From CAZHOV01 sp964534315 (GTDB lineage: Bacteria > Bacteroidota > Bacteroidia > Chitinophagales > Saprospiraceae), in the NCBI GenBank assembly GCA_964534315.1, contig CAZHOV010000194.1:1-10333 (forward strand): DNA of 10,333 nucleotides. The letters run 5' to 3'. Positions 1 through 7,001 of the stretch are shown here, piece by piece. Each line of letters begins with the position of its first letter. Within the stretch, counting starts at the first letter, position 1. The notes below the pieces were generated by a model. The model was not told the DNA's origin and searched no databases. It saw only the letters and a list, made by a program, of their open reading frames with translations. The position numbers were made by a program, and so were the translations under genes.

Positions 1-4
1 AAGT

Positions 5-40
5 AAAAGAGGCCGTCTAAAAAGTCTTTTAGACTCCCTC
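5..40 (-). terminator. Intrinsic terminator after the GNAT-like gene
   Basis: An 8-bp perfect stem, GTCTAAAA (15-22) with TTTTAGAC (27-34) around the loop AGTC, is extended by GAGG (9-12) with CCTC (37-40) across a 2x2 internal loop. Read on the minus strand it is followed by a TTTT run and lies 25 bp past the stop codon of the acyltransferase gene, as expected for a rho-independent terminator. Confidence 0.7.
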
Positions 41-64
41 TAGGGAATTTTTTATTTTGATTTC

Positions 65-775
65 TTAGTTAAAAAACTTCTTTTTAAGGCATTTTCCTGC
101 CAGATAAACAAAGTTTTGGAAATCAATCGGAGCAATGGTAATGAGTCCGTGGCCTTTATGATAATTGGGGTTAGCTTCGGCGAAAAATTTAATATCGGGA
201 TGTAGTTTTTCTTCTTCGGTAATTTTTGCAGAAGGATCGTCGATTATGTTTTTTTCCTTTTTCACAGTACCTCGTAAGGAGTTAAAGCTATTGCCATAGT
301 AGTGTTGGCCAATATTTTGGATCACCTCTTCTACTTTCATTGGCGTAGGACCTCGACGTGAGGGGTAAAACTCTAACAGTGAATTGGCAAATAGCAAATA
401 GGGCTTGTAAGTCAAAGCGTCGCACCACATATAAATAGGCACATGCGGTTGGGTCGTAAAATGTTTCCAGAATAGTTTAACGAGGGTCCTTGGGATAAGG
501 GATCTTTTTCGGTAATCAGCATGGATCACACTTTGTCCGGCGTAGAAGGTCATGACCTTTCCTTCGCTTGTTTCAACAGGGCGCATACGTAAGGCGGTGA
601 ACCCTACGATTTTATTGTTTACCTGATAAATCGCATAATAGTCATTTTTGGCGATTCGGTCGGTGAAGGATTTTTCATCTACATCATAGTACTTAGCATA
701 CAATTGCCACATTTCATTACTTCTGGTTTGGGATTCTTTAGCTGTTTGGATAGAAGTTTGAACTTGGGTTTTCAT
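65..775 (-). CDS. GNAT-like N-acyltransferase domain protein, 236 aa
   Basis: I do not recognise a named gene, but the layout suggests a GNAT fold. Residues ~20-60 look like the first helices and strands (MWQLYAKYYDV, then YYAIYQVNNKIVGFTALR, a typical beta2-beta3 hairpin). Residues ~75-107 (FYAGQSVIHADYRKRSLIPRT followed by LVKLFWKHF) resemble GNAT motif A, a strand followed by the cofactor-binding turn and helix, with RKRSLI where the usual Q/RxxGxG/A loop sits. Residues ~113-140 give a further strand and helix. The tail, ~170-236, is charged, ends KKKFFN, and matches nothing I know. No signal peptide or membrane segment is visible, so it is probably cytoplasmic. The acceptor cannot be predicted. 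The ATG at 775 is the only sensible start. The gene lies 40 bp downstream of a tiny membrane-peptide gene on the same strand, probably in one transcript. The fold is inferred from pattern only. Confidence 0.72.
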   Translation of the reverse strand: MKTQVQTSIQTAKESQTRSNEMWQLYAKYYDVDEKSFTDRIAKNDYYAIYQVNNKIVGFTALRMRPVETSEGKVMTFYAGQSVIHADYRKRSLIPRTLVKLFWKHFTTQPHVPIYMWCDALTYKPYLLFANSLLEFYPSRRGPTPMKVEEVIQNIGQHYYGNSFNSLRGTVKKEKNIIDDPSAKITEEEKLHPDIKFFAEANPNYHKGHGLITIAPIDFQNFVYLAGKCLKKKFFN

Positions 776-815
776 AATTTTAGGTATTGCTGGTTTTGAT
801 TAGGTTATAGAAGGA

Positions 816-920
816 TTATTTGTTGACTTTTACTCGTTCGGGTTGTACACTTCTGAAGTCTACTCCAAAACGGTACAGTAAGAAGCCGATAAGTTGGATA
901 AGGATGAATAATAAGATCAT
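816..920 (-). CDS. Small single-pass membrane peptide, 34 aa
   Basis: This ORF runs from ATG at 920 to TAA at 816. It begins MILLFILIQLIGFLLYRFG, an uninterrupted hydrophobic stretch of about 16 residues, then carries a polar, basic tail (VDFRSVQPERVKVNK). This is the usual build of a single-pass inner-membrane micropeptide with its basic end in the cytoplasm. No nonsense or low-complexity character is seen and the codons look like those of the neighbours. It is on the same strand as the acyltransferase gene and ends 40 bp before it, so the two are likely cotranscribed. About 55 bp upstream there is a near match to the Bacteroidota -7 element (TACGTTTC, 976-983, minus strand), but no good -33 box. 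Function is unknown. A chance ORF is possible at this length; the coherent hydrophobic-then-basic pattern is the main argument for it. Confidence 0.5.
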   Translation of the reverse strand: MILLFILIQLIGFLLYRFGVDFRSVQPERVKVNK

Positions 921-1110
921 GATTTGGTTGTTTAGGTTTTAATAATGAATACACCAAATCATGTCTTTGGGAACAGAAACGTACCTATGGGAAATGGAAA
1001 AATAGGGTCAAGTAGGGAAAAACACGATGAAAGAACCTATTTATTCGATAAGACTATCTAAAACTGGAAGAATGCACGTCTGGGCGGTAAAGGAGCGCCT
1101 TTACCAAACT
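921..1110. other. Intergenic leader region, no further gene seen
   Basis: Between the membrane-peptide gene and the caspase gene there are 190 bp. I see only the weak -7-like box at 976-983 (minus strand) and the hairpin at 1086-1105. A plus-strand ORF from 1027 (31 codons) runs through that hairpin into the caspase 3' end and has no coding character. Confidence 0.5.
1086..1105 (-). terminator. Hairpin downstream of the caspase gene, possible terminator
   Basis: A perfect 8-bp stem, GGTAAAGG (1086-1093) with CCTTTACC (1098-1105), has a 4-nt loop and starts 6 bp past the caspase stop codon. On the minus strand it is not followed by a T-run (GCCCAGACG follows), so it may act as a 3'-end stabiliser or a weak terminator. 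Confidence 0.4.
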
Positions 1111-4100
1111 CTATTTTTTTAACAACTTTTCAATTTTCCTATAATCTCTGGTTGTCCTAAAATCAGTTAACCTGGTGTCGTATTGGAATACTAAAGGATA
1201 ATTAAACCCGTTTTCTACGGCCTCTTTAAACCAATTGATAGCTTCTTTAGGTTGTTCTTCCTGTAGCGCGATCAGCCCCAGGTTGTAGTTGGCATCTTGA
1301 TTATCGGGATACCATTCCAAGATTTGTTGCTGATAATACAGTGCCCTATCCAAAGAGGTTTTATTTTTGGTGTCACTTGGAGTGGATTCATCAGATCCTC
1401 CAGCCAAATACTGCTGAAAAGTAATGAAACCTAACAGGGCTATTACGTTTTCATCTTTAGGTTGGAAGTTGTAGGCAGTATCTAAAATAGCAAATGCCTC
1501 GTCGTATTGTCCACCGTAGGCCAGATAGCGGCCTAGTTGAAGCCTTTGTATATAATCTATACGTTGATTTTTCTGCAGTTGCTTCAGGTAATAGAGTGCT
1601 TGTTCAAATCCCAGTAGCTCATCATGCGTTTCGACCAATTGGGTTTGAACGAACGAATTGTCAGGATCTAAAGCAAGCGCTCGCTCGTAAGCCTGCTGTA
1701 CGTCCCGGAGTTCAAAAGCATAGGGCAGGAACGTATCCATAAAGACAGCCCGCTCCTGTGATGCTTCGAACCAATCGGGCTTTATTTCGAGGGCTTTATC
1801 AAAGTATTCCTTAGCCTGGTAAATCCTTTCTACTACACTTTCCTCAACAATGGTATCCTCATCTTCAAGCTTTTTGGTTAATATATCTTGCATTAACAAG
1901 GCATTTCGGTAAGGGTATTGGGGGCTTTCCGGAAATCGTTCTATCTGTCTGTCATAAAAATGAAAGAGTTGGTTAGTCCCTAGAGGCTCATTTTTGTAGG
2001 GCTGATATTGGGTTTCTGCTTGATCGTAAAAGCCTTGTTCTTCATATAGGCGCCCGAGTAAATCATCTTTTCTCCACTGAGCAACCGGAAAGTCCTTATG
2101 CTTATACAACTGCTCTTCCTTAAATAGTTGCCCACTTTCCCGGTAGAGTTTTGCCAAAGCATACCAGTAACTGGTCTTATCGGGTTGAAGTTCTAGCAGG
2201 CGCTTTTGATGAATTTCCTGTTCTTCATAGCGGCTTTGATTGGATAGAAGTTCGGCAAGTTTAACATGTGCTTTTTCAAACCCGTCGGAATACAACAATG
2301 CCTTTTTGAGCATTTGTTCGGCGCTCTTCAGACTGTCCAAAAACAGGTAAACTTCTCCCAACTGCAAGTAAGAAGTTGTATCCCCTGGATCGTCCTTTAT
2401 TTTATTCAAGAGGCTACTGATATATTCATCATCGTATAGGTATTCTGAAGAAGTAATTGAAGCAGGAGTCTCCAGCTCTTCGTTTAAATCAACTGTATCC
2501 TCGTGTTCGAGATGCCCGAGAAAGAATTGCTTATTGTATTCTGCTTTTTGAAGATGTTTGTTAGCCTCCTCATATCTGGCGGTCTTGATCAATAGCTTAC
2601 CCAGGCGTTCCAAAGCCAGATAGTGCCAATCTGCTTTTGTAATAGCTTTCCGATAGGCAGCTTCTGCTTTCAGATAGTTGCCCTTGGATTCGTAGAGCCC
2701 ACCAGCGATCACATAGGCCATGTAATAGTCGGGATTCAATTGGATAGACTGCTCAACCGCCTGTATCTTCTCTTCTAAAGAGCGTTGAGTTATTTTTCCT
2801 GCCGCCAGATTGGTGTAGGGAATCGACCAATCCGGGCTTAACTGGATTGCTCTTTTATAATACGGATAGGCTTTTTCCCATTCATTTGACCGGCTGTAGA
2901 TAACACCGATTTCATTATAGACGAAAGAGGCCAGCGAATCGTATTTCAAAGCAGCTTGTTGTTTTTCCATCGCTAGCTGCATCAGATCAGTGTCACCACC
3001 AGATTGGTCTGCCTGAAACCGAAGTAAAATGCCTTCGAAATAAAGTTGTTTGGCTACCAAAGCGGAGTGGAGAATATGATCGGGTCCTAACAATTCAATG
3101 GCTTGGGCCAGGTAGCCGGGATATTTTTCATACGTGTTGGTCTTACTCTTAAAGCGGTATTCCATTTCTATCATATCCCCCTTGAGGTAACGTTTTAGAG
3201 CTTGTTGGACATCATTAAGCAAAGCGGCCACATAATCTCTTTTTATTGAAGTATGCAAGGCCTCGAGCTCCGGAGCGGCCATCAATTCAGAATAGAGCGT
3301 TTCCGTAGAAGGAGATGAAAGCGATGATTCACTGGCAAGGGCTTCCTCAAATTCACGAAAGGTTTTCCTCAGGACGGTATCTACCGAACGCAATACTGTT
3401 TCTTTAAAGCCTCTGATATTGCTACTTCCAAATTCGGGTAGGGCGCTGGTGCCTTCCGTTTCCACGGCAGCCAGTAATTCCGGAACGACCTCACTAATGA
3501 TCAGGTTTTTATTAGTACCCAGGTAAGTCGGATTTTGTTGGTCCGGGTCTGCCCATTTGGGGACGTTATCTTCTACATACCGGCCAATTTCTTTCAGCGT
3601 GATCTGATTGTCATTATCAGCATCAGCTAACCCATATAATCCTTCCAGCAGGTGGTAAGAAAAAATACCTCTTCCTCCACCCCACTTTTCACTCTCGTGA
3701 GAAAATTCGTTAGCCTGGCAAGAGATGATCTTAGTGATATCTCCCTGAGGCTGTGAAAGCGCATAATTTACGGCCTGCGCACCTTTCAGCCCCGCCTCAT
3801 TGTCCTTACCGGCACGACACGCATCGACAACCAGAATTACTTCCCCCTTTTGTGATGTAGTCGACAGATAAAAATTCAGCTCACTTAACCGGACCGCGCC
3901 TGACAGGTAATTATTTTTATTAGTATCATGTCCTAATAGCAGCCCTGGCGGCGGATTCAAATTACTTTTGACGCCCCCATGTCCTGCAAAAAAGATGATG
4001 GCCCGGTCTCCTTCCTGGCACTTTTCCAGCAGCCAATCGAGTCCCGTGTAGATATTGGTATAGGTGGCCTCTTCATTGATCAGTTTTTTGATATGGAGCT

Positions 4101-4338
4101 CTTCATCCAACGCACCGCCTGCTTCAGACGTCAGGTATTTGATGAATTCTTCGGCATCTTTATCGGCAAATTGAAGATCTTCGAGGTCCTGATAATCAGA
4201 TATGCCTACTACTAAGGCCCAGGTGTTGGAATTAGAAGTGCCGGCAATCGTCTGGGCGGTAGTGTTTAGGTAGAATAGTAGACTTAAACCAACCGCATAG
4301 AAATGTAGAAAAGTATAAAATCGTGTAGCCCGTAACAT
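1111..4338 (-). CDS. Exported caspase-family (peptidase C14) protein with EF-hand-like loop and TPR tail, 1075 aa
   Basis: Residues 1-29 form a signal peptide (basic start MLRATR, hydrophobic core, end TTAQ), so the protein is probably periplasmic or secreted. Residues ~38-285 are a caspase-like domain: ALVVGISDYQ opens it, IIFFAGHGG carries the catalytic His120 and VILVVDACRAG the catalytic Cys174. Inside it, residues 239-250 (DADNDNQITLKE) fit a 12-residue EF-hand calcium loop, with Asp at 1, 3 and 5, Ile at 8 and Glu at 12. After a linker (~290-420), repeated 34-residue TPR-type helix pairs run to the C-terminus (clearest at ~470-605 and again at ~655-900 and 960-1060), a protein-binding scaffold. 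Both catalytic residues are present, so an active cysteine peptidase is likely. Caspase homologues in bacteria include metacaspase-like and other clan CD enzymes; cleavage preference and partners are unknown. The TATCTTTG box just upstream supports the ATG at 4338. Confidence 0.9.
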   Translation of the reverse strand: MLRATRFYTFLHFYAVGLSLLFYLNTTAQTIAGTSNSNTWALVVGISDYQDLEDLQFADKDAEEFIKYLTSEAGGALDEELHIKKLINEEATYTNIYTGLDWLLEKCQEGDRAIIFFAGHGGVKSNLNPPPGLLLGHDTNKNNYLSGAVRLSELNFYLSTTSQKGEVILVVDACRAGKDNEAGLKGAQAVNYALSQPQGDITKIISCQANEFSHESEKWGGGRGIFSYHLLEGLYGLADADNDNQITLKEIGRYVEDNVPKWADPDQQNPTYLGTNKNLIISEVVPELLAAVETEGTSALPEFGSSNIRGFKETVLRSVDTVLRKTFREFEEALASESSLSSPSTETLYSELMAAPELEALHTSIKRDYVAALLNDVQQALKRYLKGDMIEMEYRFKSKTNTYEKYPGYLAQAIELLGPDHILHSALVAKQLYFEGILLRFQADQSGGDTDLMQLAMEKQQAALKYDSLASFVYNEIGVIYSRSNEWEKAYPYYKRAIQLSPDWSIPYTNLAAGKITQRSLEEKIQAVEQSIQLNPDYYMAYVIAGGLYESKGNYLKAEAAYRKAITKADWHYLALERLGKLLIKTARYEEANKHLQKAEYNKQFFLGHLEHEDTVDLNEELETPASITSSEYLYDDEYISSLLNKIKDDPGDTTSYLQLGEVYLFLDSLKSAEQMLKKALLYSDGFEKAHVKLAELLSNQSRYEEQEIHQKRLLELQPDKTSYWYALAKLYRESGQLFKEEQLYKHKDFPVAQWRKDDLLGRLYEEQGFYDQAETQYQPYKNEPLGTNQLFHFYDRQIERFPESPQYPYRNALLMQDILTKKLEDEDTIVEESVVERIYQAKEYFDKALEIKPDWFEASQERAVFMDTFLPYAFELRDVQQAYERALALDPDNSFVQTQLVETHDELLGFEQALYYLKQLQKNQRIDYIQRLQLGRYLAYGGQYDEAFAILDTAYNFQPKDENVIALLGFITFQQYLAGGSDESTPSDTKNKTSLDRALYYQQQILEWYPDNQDANYNLGLIALQEEQPKEAINWFKEAVENGFNYPLVFQYDTRLTDFRTTRDYRKIEKLLKK

Positions 4339-4355
4339 TGTTAAACTATTTCTAT

Positions 4356-4363
4356 CAAAGATA
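4356..4363 (-). promoter_or_regulatory. Bacteroidota-type -7 promoter element for the caspase gene
   Basis: TATCTTTG on the minus strand matches the Bacteroidota -7 consensus TAnnTTTG exactly, 17 bp before the ATG. A TTG lies 15 bp further upstream (4379-4381), closer than the usual 17-23 bp, so the -33 part is uncertain. The leader would be very short. Confidence 0.45.
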
Positions 4364-4482
4364 GGAATTTTTAATTATCAACTGAAGATTCGGGTCAATA
4401 TTAGTGGGGATCAGGTGCTTAAGGCAAAGTATTCTTTTTTGAAAAGAGTTTTCTATTTTGTGGTCTTTAAATCAAAGATGTT
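4364..4482. other. Divergent promoter spacer between the caspase gene and queA
   Basis: The two genes are transcribed outward from this spacer. For queA, TATTTTG (4454-4460) is one base short of the -7 consensus and no well-spaced -33 box is visible. The leader directly before the queA ATG is A/T-rich without a Shine-Dalgarno sequence. Confidence 0.4.
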
Positions 4483-5715
4483 ATGAAGCCAACGATTCCA
4501 GATAATGTAATACTTTCAGATTATAGCTACAACTTACCAAACGAACGGATCGCTCAACACCCGTTGGAACAGCGGGATCATTCCAAGCTACAGGTCTATA
4601 ACAAGGGGCAGATCACCCATGCTCATTTTTATGAGCTGGATCATTACCTTCCGGAAAATGCTTTCTTGTTTTTTAATAATACTAAGGTGATCAATGCGCG
4701 TATATTTTTTACTACCCAAACGGGTGCAAGGGTGGAAGTTTTTGTACTGGAGCCCATTGATCCCTACCCGGTCAATTTAGCATTACAGGCTACCGGAACA
4801 TGTACATGGGAATGCATGATCGGCAATAAACGAAGATGGAAGGATAATGAAGTGCTTGAATTACCCATTGAGGAGCTTGGGCTAACCCTTCGAGCCTCCA
4901 TTTTAGACAGGGAACACAATCAGGTACAGTTTCGTTGGGAGGGTACCGATAAGCACTTTTCGGAGATCGTTGAAGCCATTGGTAAGATCCCTTTACCTCC
5001 TTACATTAAGCGAATAGCCGAGCAATCTGACAGCCATAAGTACCAGACCATCTATTCGGAAACCAAGGGAGCAGTGGCTGCCCCTACCGCTGGTTTACAC
5101 TTTACCCCAAGGGTGATGGAACAGTTGGAGAAAAAAGGTATTCAAAAGGACTTTTTCACGCTCCATGTAGGGGCCGGCACCTTTTTACCCATCAAGGAAG
5201 AAAACGTTAAAGATCATGACATGCATTCCGAGGAGCTCATCATCGATGCGAAGAACCTTGAAAACATACTCAATAACCAGGGGCATATTGTAGCTGTAGG
5301 CACCACATCCATGCGAGTTTTAGAGACCTTATACTGGCTGGGGATGAAAATCCAATCGGGCACCACTCCCCTATCTGCCGATCCGGAATATAGCTTTGAA
5401 TTGCTGAAGGAAGAGCCTTATCAATACGCAACTTCTGACCATCTTTCTTTGGAGGCCTCCATACAAGCCATTTTGGACTATATGAAAGCTAAGGGACTAC
5501 CTATCATCGTGGGTAAAACGCAGTTATTTATCGTGCCCGGCTATGCATTTAAGGTGTGCAATGGATTGATCACCAATTACCATATGCCCCAGAGTACATT
5601 GATCTTATTAGTTGCCGCCTTTATTGGAGAAGATTGGCGCCGGGTGTATCAGGAGGCACTGGATAATGGCTACCGGTTTTTGAGTTATGGGGATTCGTCA
5701 GTTTTGATGCCGTAA
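4483..5715 (+). CDS. queA: S-adenosylmethionine:tRNA ribosyltransferase-isomerase (queuosine synthesis), 410 aa
   Basis: QueA transfers and isomerises the ribosyl part of S-adenosylmethionine onto 7-aminomethyl-7-deazaguanine at tRNA position 34, giving epoxyqueuosine in the tRNAs for Tyr, His, Asn and Asp. Family signatures are present in order: IAQHPLEQRDHSKL (23-36), LFFNNTKVINARIF (62-75), GKIPLPPYIKR (167-177), the highly conserved block YQTIYSETKGAVAAPTAGLH followed by FTP (187-209), FTLHVGAGTFLPI (225-237) and NGLITNYHMPQSTLILLVAA (360-379). The protein is longer than the ~350-residue proteobacterial form, which I believe is common in Bacteroidota; the end is intact (YGDSSVLMP). It is cytoplasmic. 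The ATG at 4483 fits the family N-terminus. The gene diverges from the caspase gene and is followed after 32 bp by a lipoprotein gene, probably in the same transcript. Functionally it is a housekeeping gene and seems unrelated to its neighbours. Confidence 0.95.
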   Translation: MKPTIPDNVILSDYSYNLPNERIAQHPLEQRDHSKLQVYNKGQITHAHFYELDHYLPENAFLFFNNTKVINARIFFTTQTGARVEVFVLEPIDPYPVNLALQATGTCTWECMIGNKRRWKDNEVLELPIEELGLTLRASILDREHNQVQFRWEGTDKHFSEIVEAIGKIPLPPYIKRIAEQSDSHKYQTIYSETKGAVAAPTAGLHFTPRVMEQLEKKGIQKDFFTLHVGAGTFLPIKEENVKDHDMHSEELIIDAKNLENILNNQGHIVAVGTTSMRVLETLYWLGMKIQSGTTPLSADPEYSFELLKEEPYQYATSDHLSLEASIQAILDYMKAKGLPIIVGKTQLFIVPGYAFKVCNGLITNYHMPQSTLILLVAAFIGEDWRRVYQEALDNGYRFLSYGDSSVLMP

Positions 5716-5747
5716 CGACTTAGCGAAAATAGACCATTCAAAAATTC

Positions 5748-6128
5748 ATGAAATCAGCAACGATCCTTTTTTTATCCCTTCTTTTTGCAGCTGCCTGCAA
5801 GAAAGAGCAGATTAACGAAGAATTTATCCTCACGTATGGAGAAACCTTAAAAGTAGCAGGAAAGCATTTAAAAATTACCTTCAATTCGGTTGAAGATAGC
5901 CGGTGCCCTAAACATGTGCAGTGCATTACGGAAGGGTATGCGAAAGCTCGTTTTACATTAGAGAAAAAAGGCAGTTTGTCGACTGTTGAATTAAGAAGTA
6001 AAGGCCATTACCGTCAAGGCATTCAAAGCGGGTTGATTTCTTTCCGTCCGCCACGGCAGGTACAAAGGTCAGCAGGCATCGGCGTAAATCCGAAGCCCAT
6101 GGACTCGGCTACGGAGTCCTTTTTTTAA
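5748..6128 (+). CDS. Small lipoprotein with DSRCP motif; C-terminus probably replaced
   Basis: MKSATILFLSLLFAAACKKE is a lipoprotein signal peptide: short basic start, hydrophobic core and lipobox AAAC with Cys17 as the lipidated residue. Mature residues ~20-85 run FILTYGETLKVAGKHLKITF followed by NSVEDSRCPKHVQC. They resemble a group of uncharacterised Bacteroidota lipoproteins with the motif DSRCPxxVxCxxxG and a beta-rich body; the two Cys, residues 53 and 59, may form a disulphide. In that group, as I remember it, a short region ending in a YxIxLxxVxPyP-like strand follows. Here, from about residue 100, the frame instead reads through hairpin-forming DNA (6075-6119) and ends inside a terminator's T-run (FF-stop). 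The tail is therefore likely not native; the gene may be truncated or fused at ~6040. It starts 32 bp after queA on the same strand. Function unknown; envelope location inferred. Confidence 0.6.
   Translation: MKSATILFLSLLFAAACKKEQINEEFILTYGETLKVAGKHLKITFNSVEDSRCPKHVQCITEGYAKARFTLEKKGSLSTVELRSKGHYRQGIQSGLISFRPPRQVQRSAGIGVNPKPMDSATESFF
6075..6126 (+). terminator. Two tandem hairpins plus T-run, terminator of the queA/lipoprotein transcript
   Basis: First hairpin: GGC-A-TCGG (6075-6082) pairs with CCGA-A-GCC (6090-6097) across one A/A mismatch. Second hairpin: GGACTC (6101-6106) pairs with GAGTCC (6114-6119), followed by seven T (6120-6126). The second is a standard rho-independent terminator. 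It overlaps the last codons of the lipoprotein ORF, which is unusual for a real coding end. Confidence 0.7.
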
Positions 6129-6202
6129 CAGGTGTAACCAAATCGGTTTGAGCCGAAACTGGGAGGGGGGAAATGTAACATGAAGGTGGGTGTTTTTTTT
6201 AA

Positions 6203-6226
6203 AAGGTGTCAGTCGCTACGCGCCTG
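6203..6226 (+). repeat. Left arm of 24-bp perfect inverted repeat
   Basis: These 24 bases are the exact reverse complement of 7209-7232. The inner 17 bp, CAGTCGCTACGCGCCTG (6210-6226), are themselves an interrupted palindrome: CAG-CGC against GCG-CTG with one T/C mismatch and a TAC loop. The arm starts 76 bp after the terminator of the lipoprotein gene. Confidence 0.85.
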
Positions 6227-6240
6227 TTTTATTAAATATC

Positions 6241-6402
6241 GCATAATGAAGCTACGGAGGGGGAAATCGCTAGGCGCTTTCTTTAATTACGTATCATTAA
6301 ATCTAAGCCAAGGTGGAAATCGATTCACGTTTTCTAGCATCTTACCTTGTTGGCCTTAATGATGGCATTGTCATCTTTGTAGCAACCGATTCGCACCTTT
6401 TT
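6241..6402 (+). repeat. Degenerate array units preceding the regular array
   Basis: 6241-6284 matches the first ~45 bp of the array unit (GCTACGG, then GAAATCGCTAGGCGCTTTCTT) and jumps directly to the unit end, as if the middle were lost by recombination between the two internal GCGCTTTCTT copies. 6285-6402 is a full-length but diverged unit of about 118 bp with the landmarks TCATTAAA, GGTGGAAATCG, GGCCTTAATGATGGCATTG and TAGCAACCGATTCGC. Confidence 0.75.
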
Positions 6403-6761
6403 TACACCTGTCATTAAAGCTACGGAGGGGGAAATCGCTAGGCGCTTTCTTCCATCTTGCCTTGCTGCCCTTAATGATGGCATTGTCATTATTGTAGAAA
6501 TCACTGTGCGCTTTCTTTAATACACCTGTCATTAAAGCTACGGTGGTGGAAATCGCTAGGCGCTTTCTTCCATCTTGCCTTGCTGCCCTTAATGATGGCA
6601 TTGTCATTATTGTAGAAATCACTGTGCGCTTTCTTTAATACACCTGTCATTAAAGCTACGGTGGTGGAAATCGCTAGGCGCTTTCTACCATCCTGCCTTG
6701 CTGGCCTTAATGATGGCATTATCATCTTTGTAGCAATCGATTCGCGCTTTTTTTACACCTG

Positions 6762-6841
6762 TCATTAAAGCTACGGTGGTGGAAATCGCCAGGCGCTTTC
6801 TACCATCCTGCCTTGCTGGCCTTAATGACAGTATTGTCATT
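6762..6841 (+). repeat. Hairpin structure of the array unit (copy 4 as example)
   Basis: An outer stem TCATTAAAGCTA (6762-6773) pairs with TGGCCTTAATGA (6817-6828) with one A/C mismatch and one wobble. It encloses GGTGGTGGAAA, then T, then CGCC-A-GGCG, then C, then TTTCTACCATC, which pair arm to arm with wobbles at two places. A second hairpin AATGAC (6824-6829) with GTCATT (6836-6841) overlaps the outer stem. The same layout, with base changes, occurs in the other units. Confidence 0.6.
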
Positions 6842-6901
6842 ATTGCAGCAATCGATTCGCGCTTTTTTTACACCTGTCATTAAAGCTACGGTGGTGGAAA
6901 T

Positions 6902-7001
6902 NNNNNNNNNNNNNNNNNNNNNNNNNNNNNNNNNNNNNNNNNNNNNNNNNNNNNNNNNNNNNNNNNNNNNNNNNNNNNNNNNNNNNNNNNNNNNNNNNNN
7001 N
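6902..7001. other. Assembly gap (100 N) inside the tandem array
   Basis: Exactly 100 N, a usual placeholder for a gap of unknown size. The left flank stops at GGTGGTGGAAAT and the right flank resumes at CGCCAGGCGC, which are adjacent in every complete unit. Joined directly, the interrupted unit would be exactly 115 bp. The hidden sequence is thus probably a whole number of units, possibly none and possibly many. Confidence 0.9.

Noticed and set aside
1027..1122. Plus-strand 31-codon ORF
   Set aside because: It overlaps the hairpin after the caspase gene and the caspase 3' end, and the peptide has no family-like pattern.
1494..4215. Plus-strand ORFs and a short minus-strand ORF inside the caspase gene
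   Set aside because: They are shadow frames of a gene with clear domain content on the minus strand.
6151..6165. Weak hairpin TCGG...CCGA after the lipoprotein terminator
   Set aside because: Only four base pairs and no T-run; it could occur by chance.
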